Assembly: GCF_023898315.1 (NCBI RefSeq)
Contig: NC_064621.1
Coordinates: forward strand, 12,894,501 to 12,958,500
Source: Schistocerca nitens
Lineage: Eukaryota > Arthropoda > Insecta > Orthoptera > Acrididae
DNA length: 64,000 nt
Reading direction: 5' to 3'
Shown here: piece by piece, positions 1 to 11,259 of the stretch
How positions within the stretch are numbered: the first letter of the stretch is position 1
Layout of the letters: each line of letters opens with the position of its first letter
Notes under the pieces: generated by a model
Told to the model about the DNA's origin: nothing
Database searches by the model: none
The model's input: the letters and a program-made list of their open reading frames with translations, nothing else
Program-made: the position numbers and the translations under genes

Positions 1-628
1 GATGCAATTTCTGTGTTTCATCGTCAATGTGAATGTCCAAGGGATACAGTAATCCTGCAGAGGTGCAAATGAATGTAAAACTGGTGACACAGGAAACGCT
101 CAAGGCGTAGGCAGCAAGAAGACACTGTCTTCTTGTACTTAAGACGGCAGTGTGTCTCTTATATTTAATTCCGATGCAATTTCTGTGTTTCATCGTCAAT
201 GGGAAGGCCCATGGGGTACAGTAACATGCCGAGGTGCATCGGAATGTAAAACTGGTGACACAGGAAGCGCTCAAAACATAGAACCTAAAAGACTCAATTT
301 TCTTGTACTTAAGTCGGCATTGTGTCTCTTATAATTAATTCCGATGCAGTTTCTGTGTTTCATCGTCACTGTGACGTTCCAAGGGATACAGTAAACCTGC
401 AGATGTGCATGGCAATGTAAAACTGGCGACACAGGAAACGCTCAAAACATATACAGTGGAAGACCTAGTCTTCCTGTACTTAAGTCGGCATTGTGTCTCT
501 TTTATTTAATTCCAATGCAATTTCTGTGTTTCATTGTCAATGGGAAGGTCCAAGTGATACAGAAAACCTGCAGAGGTGCATCGGAAAGTAAAACTGGTGA
601 CACAGGAAACGCTCAAAACATAGACACT

Positions 629-647
629 AGGAAGACTCAGTCTTCCT
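629..647. repeat. Satellite dyad, G-C variant (representative)
   Basis: The sequence here is AGGAAGACTCAGTCTTCCT: two perfect 9-bp inverted arms around one central C. Compared with the commoner form, the second base of the left arm is G instead of A, and its partner in the right arm is C instead of T, so pairing is kept. Many monomers in 1-4100, 18780-20400 and their duplicates share this form. Confidence 0.8.
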
Positions 648-1660
648 GTACTTAAGTCATCATTGTGTCTCTTGTATTTAATTCCGATGCAATTTCTGTG
701 TTTCATCGTCACTGTGAAGGTCCAAGGGATACAGTAATCCTGCAGAAGTGCATCGGAATGTAAAAGTGGGGACACAGGATTCGCTCAAAACATAGACAGT
801 AAGAAGACTCAGTCTACTTGTACTTAAGCCGCCATTGTGTCTCTTATATTTAATTCCGATGCAATTTCCGTGTTTCAACGTCAATTTGAAGGTCGAAGGG
901 ATACTGTAAACCTGCAGATGTGCATCGGAATGTAAAACTGGTGACACAGAAAACGCTCAAAACATAGACAGAAAGAAGACTCTGTCTTCTTGTACTTAAG
1001 TCGGCATTGTGTCTCAGATATTTAATTCCGATGCAATTTCTGTCTTTCATCGTCAATGTGAAGGTCCAAGGGATACAGTAAACCTGCAGAGGTGCATCGG
1101 AATGTAAAACTGGTGACACAGGAAACGCTCAAAACATAGACAGAAAGAACACACAGTCTTCTTGTACTTAAGTCGGACGTGTGTCTCTTACATTTAATTC
1201 CGATGCAATTTCTGTGTTTCATCGTCAATGTGAAGGTCCAAGGGATACAGGAAACCTGCAGAGGTGCATCGGAATGTCAAACTGGTGACACAGGAAACGC
1301 TCAAAACATAGACAGTAAGAAGACTCAGTCTACTTGTACTTAAGCCGGCATTGTGTCTCTTATATTTAATTACGATGCAATTTCTGTGATTCATCGTCTA
1401 TGTGAAGGTCCAAGGGATACAGTAAACCTGCAGAGGTGCATCGGAATGTAAACCTGGTGACACAGGAAACGCTCAAAACATAGACAGTAAAATAACTCAG
1501 TCTTCTTGTACTTAAGTCGGCATTGTGTCTCTTATATTTACATGCGACGCAATTTCTGTGCTTCATCGTCAATGTGAAGGTCCAAGGGATACAGTAAACC
1601 TGCAGAGGTGCATCGGAATGTAAAACTGGTGACACAGGAAACGCTCAAAACATAGACAGC

Positions 1661-1679
1661 AAGAAGACTCAGTCTTCTT
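1661..1679. repeat. Satellite dyad, A-T variant (representative)
   Basis: The sequence is AAGAAGACTCAGTCTTCTT: 9-bp arms, perfectly complementary, with a single C between them. The same element or a one-mismatch version occurs in most monomers of the window. It is immediately followed by TGT and the 8-bp palindrome at 1682-1689. It could be a protein-binding site or a cruciform/hairpin; the sequence alone does not say which. Confidence 0.85.
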
Positions 1680-1681
1680 GT

Positions 1682-1689
1682 ACTTAAGT
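1682..1689. repeat. 8-bp palindrome ACTTAAGT in satellite monomer (representative)
   Basis: ACTTAAGT is self-complementary and lies three bases after the 19-bp dyad. It recurs in most monomers at 172-bp spacing. Together with CTGCAG in the same monomer it would give a 172-bp ladder on restriction digestion. Confidence 0.8.
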
Positions 1690-4600
1690 CGGCAGTGTGT
1701 CTCTTATATTTAATTCCGATGCAATTTTCGTGTTTCAACGTCAATGTGAAGTTCCAAGGGATACAGTAAACCTGCAGATGTGCATCGGAATGTAAAACTG
1801 GTGACACAGAAAACGCTCAAAACATAGACAGTAGGAAGACTCAGCCTTCCTGTACTTAAGTCGGCATTGTGTCTCTTATATTTAATTCCGAAGCAATTTT
1901 TGTGTTTCATTGTCAATGGGAAGGCACAAGGGATACAGTAAACCTGCAGAGGTGCATCAGAATGTAAAACTGGTGACACAGGAAACGGCCAAAACGTAGA
2001 CAGTAGGAAGACTCAGTCTGCTTGTACTTAAGTCGACATTGTGTTCTCTTATATTTAATTCCGATGCAATTTCTGTGTTTCATCGTCAATGGGAAGGTCC
2101 AAGGGATACAGTAAACCTGCAGAGGTGCATCGGAATGTAAAACTGGTGACACAGGAAACGCTCAAATCATTAACAGTAGGAAGACTCAGTGTTCCTGTCC
2201 TTAAGTCTGCATTGTGCCTCTTATATTTAATTCCGATGCAATTTCTGTGTTTCATCGTCAAAGGGAAGGCCCAAGGGATACAGTAACATGCAGAGGTGCA
2301 TCGGAATGTAAAACTGGTGACACAGGAAACGGCCAAAACGTAGACAGTAGGAAGAATCAGTCTGCCTGTACTTAAGTCGACATTGTGTTCTCTTATATTT
2401 AATTCCGATGCAATTTCTGTGTTTCATCGTCAATGGGAAGGTCCAAGGGATGCAGTAAACCTGCAGAGGTGCATCGGAATGTAAAAATGGTGACACAGGA
2501 AACACTCAAATCATTAACAGTAGGAAGACTCAGTGTTCCTGTCCTTAAGTCGGCATTGTGCCTCTTATATTTAATTCCGATGCAATTTCTGTGTTTCATC
2601 GTCAATGGGAAGGCCAAAGGGATACAGTAAACCTGCATAGGTGCATCGGAATGTAAATCTGGTGACACAGGAAACGCTCAAATCATTAACAGTAGGAAGA
2701 CTCAGTGTTCCTGTCCTTAAGTCATCATTGTGTCTCTTGTATTTAATTCCGATGCAATTTCTGTGTTTCATCGTCATTGTGAAGGTCCAAGGGGTACAGT
2801 AAACCTGCAGAGGTGCATCGGAATGTAAAACCGGTGACACAGCAAACGCTCAAAACATAGACAGTAGGAAGACTCAGTCTTCCTGTACTTCAGTCGGCAT
2901 TGTGTCTCTTATATTTAATTCCGATGCAATTTCTGTGTTTCATCGTCAATGGGAAGGCCCAAGGGATACAGTAACATGCAGAGGTGCATCGGAATGTAAA
3001 ACTGGTGACACAGGAAACGGCCAAAACGTAGACAGTAGGAAGACTCAGTCTGCCTGTACTTAAGTCGACATTGTGTTCTCTTATATTTAATTCCGATGCA
3101 ATTTCTGTGTTTCATCGTCAATGGGAAGGTCCAAGGGATACAGTAAACCTGCAGAGGTGCATTGGAATGTAAAACTGGTGACACAGGAACGCTAAAAGCA
3201 TAGACAGAAAGAAGACTCGTTCTTCTTGTACTTAAGTCGGCATTGTGTCTCATATATTTCATTCCGATGCAATTTCTGTCTTTCATCATCAATGTGAAGG
3301 TCCAAGGGATACAGTAACCCTGCAAAGGTGCATCGGAATGTAAAACTGGTGACACAGGAAACGCTCAAAACATAGACTGTTAGGAGACTCAGTTTTCTTG
3401 TACTTATGTCGGAGTTGTGTCTCTTTTATTTAATTCCGATGCAATTTCTGTGTTTCATTGTCAATGGGAAGGTCCAAGTGATACAGAAAACCTGCAGAGG
3501 TGCATCGGAAAGTAAAACTGTGGACACAGGAAACGCTCAAAACATAGACACTAGGAAGACTCAGTCTTCCTGTACTTAAGTCATCATTGTGTCTCTTGTA
3601 TTTAATTCCGATGCAATTTCTGTGTTTCATCGTCACTGTGAAGGTCCAAGGGATACAGTAAACCTGCAGATGTGCATCGGAATGTAAAACCGATGATACA
3701 GGAAACGCTCAAAGCATAGACAGTAGGAAGGCTCAGTCTTCCTGTACTTAAGTCGGCATTGTGTCTCTTATATGTAATTCCGATTCGATTTCTGTGTTTC
3801 ATCGTCAATGTGAAGGTCCAAGGGATACAGTAAACCTGCAGAGGTGCATTGGAATGTAAAACTGGAGACACACGAAACGCTCAAAACATAGACCCTAAGA
3901 AGACTCAGTTTTCTTGTACTTATGTCGGCACTGTGTCTCTTATATTTAATTCCGATGCAATTTCTGTGTTTCATCGCCACTGTGAAGGTCCAAGGGATAC
4001 AGTAAACCTGCAGATGTGCATGGCAATGTAAAACTGGTGACACAGGAAACACTCAGAACATAGACTGTAGGAAGACTCAGTTTTCTTGTACTTAAGTCGG
4101 CATTGTGTCTCTTATATTTTTTTCTGATGCACGTTCTGTGTTTCATCGTAAATGTGACGTTCCTAGGGATACAGTAAACCTTCAGACATGCATCGGAATT
4201 TAAAACTGGAGACAGAGGAAACGCTCAAAACATAGACAGTAAGAAGACTCAGCCTTCTTGTACTTAAGTCGGCAATGTGTCTGTTATATTTACTTGCGAT
4301 GCAATTTCTGTGTTTCATCGTTAATGTGAAGGTCCAAGGGATACAGTAAACCAGCAGAGGTGCATCGGAATGTAAGAATGGTGACACACGAAACGCTCAA
4401 ACATGGACAGTAAGAAGACTCATTCTTCTTGTACTTAAGTCGGCATTGTGTCCCATATATTTCAATCCGATTCAATTTCTGTCTTTCATCGTCAATGTGA
4501 AGGTCCAAGGGATACAGTAAACCAGCAGAGGTGCATCGGAATGTAAAACTGGTGACACAGGAAACGCTCAAAGCATAGACAGCAAGAAGACTCAGTCTTC

Positions 4601-7600
4601 TTGTACTTAAGTCGGTAGTGTGTCTCTTATATTTAATTCCGATGCAATATCCGTGATTCAACGTCAATGTGAAGTTCCAAGGGTACAGTAAACGTGCAGA
4701 TTTGCATTAGAAAGTAAAACTGGTGACACAGAAAACGCACAAAACATAGACAGAAAGAAGACTCTGTCTTCTTGTACTTAAGTCGGCATTGTATCTCTTA
4801 TATTTAATTCTGATGCAATTTCTGTGTTTCATCGTCAATGTGAAGGTCCAATGGATACAGTCAAGCTGCAGAGGTGCATCAGAATGTAAAACTGGCAACA
4901 GAGGAAACGCTCAAAACATAGACAGTAAGAAGACTCAGGCTTCTCGTACTTAAGTCGGCATTGTGTCTGTTATATTAACTTCTGATGCAATTTCTGTGTT
5001 TCATAACAATTTGACGGTCAAAGGGACACAATAAACTAGCAGAGGTGCATCGGAATGTAAAAGTGGTGACACAGGTATCGCTAAAAACATAGACAGTAAG
5101 AAGACTCAGTCTTCTTGTACTTAAGTCGGCATTGTGTCTGTTATATTTACTTGCGATGCAATTTCTGTGTTTCATCGACAATGTGAAGGTCCAAGGGATA
5201 CAGTAAACCAGCAGAGGTGCATCGGAATGTAAAATTGGTTACACAGGAAACGCTCAAATATGAACAGTAAGAAGACTCAGTCTTCTGGTACTTAAGTCGA
5301 CAGTGTGTCGCTTACATTTAATTCCGATGGAATTTCTGTGTTTCATCGTCAATGTGAAGATCCAAGGGATACAGTAAACCTGCAGAGGTCATCGGAATGT
5401 AAAACTGGTGACACAGGAAACGCTCAAAGCATAGACAGCAAGAAGACTCAGTCTTCTTGTACTTAAGTTGGCAGTGTGTCTCTTATATTTAATTCCGATG
5501 CAATTTCCGTGTTTCAACGTCAATGTGAAGTTCCAAAGGATACAGTAAACCTGCAGAAGTGCATCGGAATGTAAAACTGGTGACACAGAAAACGCTCAAA
5601 ACTTAGACAGAAGGAAGACTCTGTCTTCTTGTACTTAAGTCGGCATTGTGTCTCATATATTTAATTCCGATGCAATTTCTGTGTTTCACCGTCAATGTGA
5701 AGGTCCAAGGGATACAGTAAACCTGAAGAGGTGCATCGGAATGTAAAACTGGTGACACAGGAAACGCTCAAAACATAGACAGTAAGAAGACACAGTCTTC
5801 TTGTACTTAAGTCGGCCGTGTGTCTCTTATATTTAATTCCGATGCGATTTCTGTGTTTCATCTTCAAGGTGAAGGTCCAAGGAATACAGTAAACCTGAGG
5901 AGGTGCATCGGAATGTAAAACTGGCAACAGAGGAAACGCTCAAAACATAGACAATAAGAAGACTCAGCCTTCTTGCACTTAAGTCGGCATAGTGATTCTT
6001 ATATTAATTCCGATGCAATTTCTGTGTTTCGTCGTGAATGTAAAGGTCCAAGGGATACAGTGAACCTGCTGAGGTGCATCGAATGTAAAACTAGTGACAC
6101 AGGAAACGCTCAAAACATAGACAGTAAGGAGACTCAGCCTTCTTGTACTTAAGTCGGCATTGTGTCTGTTATATGTACTTGCGATGCAATTTCTGTATTT
6201 CATCGTCAATGTGAAGGTCCAAGGGATACAGTAAACCAGCAGAGGTGCATCGGAATGTAAAAGTCATGACACAGGAAACGCTCAAACATGGACAGTAAGA
6301 AGATTCATTCTTCTTGTACTTAAGTTGTCAGTGTGTCACCTACGTTAAATTCCGATGCAATTTCTTTGTTTCATCGTCAATGTGAAGGACCAAGGGATAC
6401 TGTAAACCTGAGGTGGTGCATCGGAATGTAAAACTGGTGACACAGGAAACGCTGAAAATATAGACAGTAAGAAGATTCATTCTTCTTGTACTTAAATAGC
6501 CATTGTGCCTCTTATATTTAATTCGGTTGCAAATTCCGTGTTTCATCGTCAGTGTGAAGGTGCAAGGGATACAGTAAACGTGCACAGGTGCATCGGAATG
6601 TCAGATTGGTGACACAGGAAACGCTCAAAGCATAGACAGTAAGAAGACTCAGTCTTTTTGTACTTAAATCGTCATTGTGTCTCTTATATTTAATTCCGAT
6701 GCAATTTCTGTGTTTCATCGTGAAAGTGAAGGTCCAAGGGATACAGTGAACTTGCAGAGGTGCATCAGAATGTGAAACTGGTGACACAGGAAACGACCAA
6801 AACATAGACAGTAAGAACACTCAGTCTTCTGGTACTTAAGTCGGCATTGTGTCTCTTATATTTAATTCCGATGCAATTTCTGTGTTTCGTCGTGAATGTG
6901 AAGGTCCAAGGGATACAGTAAACCTGCAGAGGTGCATCGAATGTAAAACTGGCGACACCGGAAACGCTCAAAACATAGACCGTAAGAAGACTCATCCTTC
7001 TTGTACTTAAGTCGGCATTGTGTCTCTTATATTTAATTCCGGTGCAATTTCTGTGTTTCATCGTCCATATGAAGGTCCAAGGGATACAGTAAACCAACAG
7101 AGGTGCATCGGAATGTAAACCTGGTGACACAGGAAACGCACAAAACATAGACATTAAAAAAACTCAGTCTTCTTGTACTTGAGTCGGCAATGTGTCTCTT
7201 ATATTTAATTCCGACGCAATTTCTGTGTTTAATCGTCAATGGGAAGGTCCAAGGGATACAGTAAACCTGCAGTGGTGCATCGAATGTAAAACTGGTGACA
7301 CCGGAAACGCTCAAAACATAGACAGTAAGAGGACTCAGTCTTCTTATACTTAAGTCGGCATTGTGTCTCTTATATTTAATTCCGATGCAATTTCTGTGTT
7401 TCATCGTCAATGTGAAGGTCCAAGGGATACGGCAAACCTGCAGAGGTGCATCGGAATGTAAAACTGGCGACAGAGGAAATGCTCAAAGCATAGACAGTTA
7501 GAAGACTCAGCCTTCTTGTACTAAGGTCGGCATTGTGTCTCTTATTTCTAATTCCAATGCAATTTCTGTGTTTCATCGTCAATGTGAAGGTCCAAGGGAT

Positions 7601-8646
7601 ACAGTAAACCTGCAGACGAGCATCGGAATGTAAAACTGGAGACAGAGGAAACGATCAAAACATAGACTGTAAGAAGACTCAGCCGTCTTGTACTTAAGTC
7701 GGCATTGTGTCTGTTATATTTACTTGCGATGGAATTTCTGTGTTTCATCGTCAAGGTGAAGGTCCAAGGGATACAGTAAACCAGCAGAGGTGCATCGGAA
7801 TGTAAAAGTGGTGACACACGAAACGCTCAAACATGGACAGTAAGAAGACTCAGTCTTCTTGTACTTAAGTCAGGAGTGTGTCGCTTACATTTAATTCCGA
7901 TGGAATTTCTGTGTTTCATCATCAATGTGAAGGTCCAAGAGATACAGTAAACTTGCAGAGGTGCATCGGAATGTAAAACTGGTGACACAGGAAACGCTCA
8001 AAGCATAGACAGCAAGAAGACTCAGTCTTCTTGTACTTAAGTCGGCAGTGTGTCTTTTAAATTTAATTCCGATGCAATTTCCGTGTTTCAACGTCAATGT
8101 GAAGTTCCAAGGGATACAGTAATCCTGCACATGTGCATCGGAATGTGAAACTGGTGACAAAGAAAACGCTCAAAACATAGACAGAAAGAAGACTCTGTCT
8201 TCTTGTACTTAAGTCGGCATTGTGTCTCATATATTTAATTCCGATGCAATTTCTGTGTTTCATCGTCAATGGGAAGGTCCAAGGGATACAGTAAACCTGC
8301 AGAGATGCATCGGAATGTAAAACTGGTGACACAGGAATCACTCAAAACACAGACTGTAAGAAGACTCAGTTTTCTTGTACTTAAGTCGGCATTGTGTCTC
8401 TTATATTTATTTCTGATGCACTTTCTGTGTTTCATCGTACATGTGACGGTCCAAGGGATACAGTAAACTTTCAGACGTGCATCGGAATGTAAAACTGGAG
8501 ACAGAGGAAACGCTCAAAACATACACAGTAAGAAGACTCAGCCTTCTTGTACTTAAGTCGGCATTGTGTCTGTTAAATTTACTTGCGATGCAATTTCTGT
8601 TTTTCATCGTCAATGTAAAGGTCCAAGGGATACAGGAAACCAGCAG

Positions 8647-8650
8647 GGGT
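8647..8650. repeat. Target-site duplication, left, copy 1
   Basis: GGGT here corresponds to AGGT at the same place in copy 2 (37709-37712) and to AGGT at the right edge (18136-18139). Intact monomers read CAGAGGTGCATCGG, so the element interrupts the monomer after AGGT and the four bases are repeated on the other side. The first base has mutated A to G in this copy. Confidence 0.85.
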
Positions 8651-9354
8651 TATAAAATAAATTAAAATGAAATGGAATAAAATATTAATGATTAATTATT
8701 CTGTATGTATGATGATTGGTTGTAATTGGTATTTGCTTATCTGGAACGTGGACGTTTAATTATTCGGTATCAGACGCTTGACAATGGCTATTTGGAAAAG
8801 GCAATGTAACTCGTAGTTGACCGTGAAAGAAAACTGAAATAATCGGACTTTGTAATTAAATCGTTTGCAAAGACTGCTGCGGTAGGTACGGACTCATGAT
8901 CTAATCTCAATATTACAATGATTTGCCAGCCCTGCCAATACGTCGTACAGAGGTGATTGTCTACTAAACATAAAAAAGTTACACAGTTAGTTAAATCAGA
9001 TATATTCAATGAAATAGCCTACAGTTCATAATCCTACTTACTTTTATAAATATAAATTCATTACAGAATCGAGTGCCTAGTGTGGTTGCAACTCGCAGTA
9101 TTCTTCTATAACATGAAAAAATGGCGGTGTGCCAGACAATAAAATAAAATACGTGCTTCTCGCACCACTTCTACCTGAGGTCTCCCTCTCTTAATGAAAC
9201 ATAAGAGTAACGTAATTATTCTTTTGTCTTTATCAGCGACACAGCGCTGCAGTTGTGTGCCATAGGCTTTATTTATTAGTCACTGATTATTTATTTAATT
9301 AATATTTCGCGTTTCCGCGGAAACTCACGCTCGGCATGCAAATGTGCCTTTATA
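8651..9354 (-). repeat. 3' LTR, copy 1
   Basis: These 704 bp align without gaps to 17432-18135. Differences from the other LTR of the same element include 8653 (T vs C), 8663 (T vs A), 8718 (G vs C), 8851 (T vs C), 8932 (C vs A) and 9196 (G vs C). All six are repeated at the corresponding places in copy 2. On the minus strand the LTR starts TATAAAGGCACATTTGCATG, which contains the octamer ATTTGCAT, and two AATAAA hexamers lie near 9268-9277. An open frame of 73 codons at 8788-9009 recurs in all four LTRs simply because the LTRs are copies; nothing suggests it is coding. Confidence 0.95.
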
Positions 9355-9366
9355 TTGCCCCCTGAA
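9355..9366 (-). other. Polypurine tract candidate, copy 1
   Basis: On the minus strand AGGGGG (9363-9358) is followed by CAA and then the first base of the 3' LTR. A purine run directly before the 3' LTR is where plus-strand DNA synthesis is primed in LTR elements. The three-base spacer is slightly unusual. Confidence 0.6.
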
Positions 9367-9538
9367 TTGCGAGGCGAAAGGAGACACCTGCAGGCGAGCA
9401 ATTCACCTAAAGGCACAAGAAAATCTAAGTTATCTACAACTATTCACATGACTTACATTACACACATTATACACATTATATACAAAATTTGAATGACGCG
9501 GGTGCGCCGTAAAATTTCTTATGTTGGCAGATAGAGTG

Positions 9539-9550
9539 CGCGCATGCGCA
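9539..9550. promoter_or_regulatory. NRF-1/erect-wing-like palindromic site
   Basis: CGCGCATGCGCA matches the published NRF-1 (alpha-Pal) consensus YGCGCAYGCGCR at every position. It lies in the CpG-richest part of the element, about 190 bp beyond the 3' LTR, and is conserved at 38601-38612. Such sites usually sit in promoters. Here it is just upstream, on the plus strand, of the splice-like series starting near 9708. A match does not prove binding. Confidence 0.35.
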
Positions 9551-9589
9551 GAAGCGTCTGTGTGACTCCGGCAGTGCCGTTATATCATA

Positions 9590-11160
9590 CAGTTAGATCA
9601 CGCGGCACAGTAATGCAGTTCATATTGTTCGTGTGCGCTCGTATCTTAGTCGTTGCACAAAGAAAATATTCAACCAAGATTACATATGAAGACCACATTC
9701 TATAACAGGTAACTTAGTTTTAAATTTACAATATTTGTTATATCACAATACAACTCAGATTGTTGAATGTTCTTAGTTACATAGTATTGTTTTGAAATAC
9801 TTCAAAGAAAAATGTCTGTATGTTTCAGGTGCGTCGACCTATTCACATCGTGTCGTTATTACAGTTCATATTCATCTGCTGCACAATAATTTTTTCACAG
9901 GTTAGTATCATCGTTGTATAACATCGTGATTAAAACATAAGCGTGTCCATTTTCATTTCCATTATAGTCGTTGTGATGCAGTTCGTTGTGACAAAAAGGC
10001 ATTGTTTATTACAGATCTGACGTGACCCGTTAGTAATTGGTCCACGTGCGGTTCGTTTTTTACATTCCGTGGAAGCTTGGTTGCAGAACCTCGGACGGTA
10101 CATAGCTGGCGTGGATCCTTGGACAGTCCAGGTAAGAGTGTCCGTCACATTTCGAGAACATTTCATTCCCTGAAGTTCCAACCAAAATTCTTCCACCCGT
10201 CGTGTTGTTTTCTGGACAGGCACTTTGTGTCCGTTTAATCCAGTTAACATCTTGAAGTTAGGTACTGTAGTATTGTCACTAGACGATGCACCAATTATGC
10301 ACTTCACATTTTCAGTTTTTTGCTGAATATAGCTCACCTAAATGTTCGTAGTTATTAATCAAAGAAATGGTTCATCGCGTTTACATAGGTACGACGCATA
10401 ATGAATGTCATTAACAGTTTCTTTCACATAGGTTTCTGCGTAGTTGCAGAGTTAGTAATGTCCGTGAACAATGGTTCACTATGCAATGTCCTTTTGGCAC
10501 TCGTTTTGTTCAAATTTCTTTTACATAGTAACAGTTACATTATACATCATTGAAAGAGAAGCAAAAAAAATATAAGTAATCATACATACACACGTCACAT
10601 ATTTTCTTAGCATAAATATAATACAGTTGCACATAAACATGTTTTCATCATTACATAGCTATAAATTACCTCATTGTGTCACATTTGATTACATGAATTG
10701 CAGATATTTACGTCCTCCTTAAGGGTTTTGCTGGGATTTTATCGATGTTTATTTTGTGATGTCATCTGAAACTAAGATAGGCTAGACACAACATTCATTA
10801 CATCAGTAGGCAAGACCAGGCATTTTCACTACTCAATAAAAATTCAAAATAGTAAGAGAGAAAATGTTTGATTCCTCGCGTTTTGTGCGTGTGTGTATAG
10901 TGTCTGTGTGGCCTTGACTACTGATAGATGCTTTTCGTGTTGAGAGATGTGCGTCTAATCTATTTCTCAAAGTAAAAGTTCGCTTCACAGATGACGTCTG
11001 TCGGTTCGTCAGGTGTCACACCAAGTCACAAATGTTCCGTGAAAAAATTTATATATCATTCACTGCTACGTAAACATAAATTTTATTTTAATATTCCGTC
11101 TTCCAGGTGGTGGCGCGTGCTGAAAGAAGAGTTCTTCTGCCTTCAACTGCGTCACTGGAA
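9590..11160 (+). other. Possible antisense spliced transcript (exon-like series)
   Basis: On the plus strand, opposite to gag and pol, there is a consistent run of splice-like signals: donor AACAG/GTAACT after 9708; acceptor TGTATGTTTCAG ending at 9828; donor CACAG/GTTAGT after 9900; acceptor TGTTTATTACAG ending at 10014; donor TCCAG/GTAAGA after 10131; acceptor ATTCCGTCTTCCAG ending at 11106. This would give exons 9829-9900 (72 nt) and 10015-10131 (117 nt), with introns of 120, 114 and 975 nt. All signals are unchanged in copy 2. The 117-nt exon has stops in all three plus frames, so any product is more likely non-coding. Chance in AT-rich DNA is the main alternative. Confidence 0.25.
9930..10337 (-). 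CDS. Unidentified 135-codon open frame in the env position
   Basis: This frame lies between pol and the 3' LTR, where env sits in envelope-bearing gypsy elements. It opens right after a TAG and has no ATG near its start: the first codon is GTG and the first internal Met is about residue 30. The translation has about eight Cys, mostly in the C-terminal half, a possible N-glycosylation triplet (NVT) and a basic KKR stretch. I see no signal peptide and no membrane segment, so it does not look like a complete envelope protein. Copy 2 (38992-39399) differs by one residue (Pro to Gln). It may be an exon, a remnant, or a chance frame. I do not recognise the family. Confidence 0.3.
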   Translation of the reverse strand: MSYIQQKTENVKCIIGASSSDNTTVPNFKMLTGLNGHKVPVQKTTRRVEEFWLELQGMKCSRNVTDTLTWTVQGSTPAMYRPRFCNQASTECKKRTARGPITNGSRQICNKQCLFVTTNCITTTIMEMKMDTLMF

Positions 11161-11259
11161 CCGCTGAAATGAAAATTTCTATACTACTTACTATCTGTGT
11201 TGTAGCAACAGAGTTTTTTGGAGTTGCTTAGCAATGTTTTGATGGATGTGACTTTGACA
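10338..11259 (-). other. Unassigned region between pol and the 135-codon frame, copy 1
   Basis: This is AT-rich sequence with no open frame that I can support on the minus strand. It contains the last splice-like acceptor of the plus-strand series (ending at 11106). No inverted repeats or nested insertion were noticed. It is collinear with 39400-40321 in copy 2. Confidence 0.5.

Larger units (their letters stand above)
1..8650. repeat. Satellite array A, 172-bp monomer
   Basis: About 50 head-to-tail monomers of 172 bp fill this stretch. Recurring landmarks are GATGCAATTTCTGTGTTTCA, GGTCCAAGGGATACAG, CCTGCAGAGGTGCATCGG and TGTACTTAAGTCGGCATTG, each returning every 171-172 bp. Neighbouring monomers differ by scattered substitutions and single-base indels. 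Positions 1-4100 are rich in a subfamily with AGGAAGACTCAGTCTTCCT; from about 4100 the AAGAAGACT form dominates. From about 4330 the array is nearly identical to 33570 onward. There is no gene here: minus-strand open frames of 60-125 codons recur at monomer spacing, use non-ATG starts and shift frame because 172 is not a multiple of three. The function is unknown; long satellite arrays of this kind are typical of centromeric or other constitutive heterochromatin. Confidence 0.97.

Noticed and set aside
1-8650. CRISPR array
   Set aside because: The whole 172-bp unit is repeated with no unique spacers, and the context is eukaryotic.
152-8665. Dozens of open frames of 60-146 codons in the satellite, on both strands
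   Set aside because: They recur at 172-bp spacing, mostly use GTG or TTG as first codon, shift frame from monomer to monomer and follow the repeat, not any gene structure.
8788-9009. 73-codon frame inside each LTR
   Set aside because: It is repeated only because LTRs are copies, and no coding signal or start context supports it.
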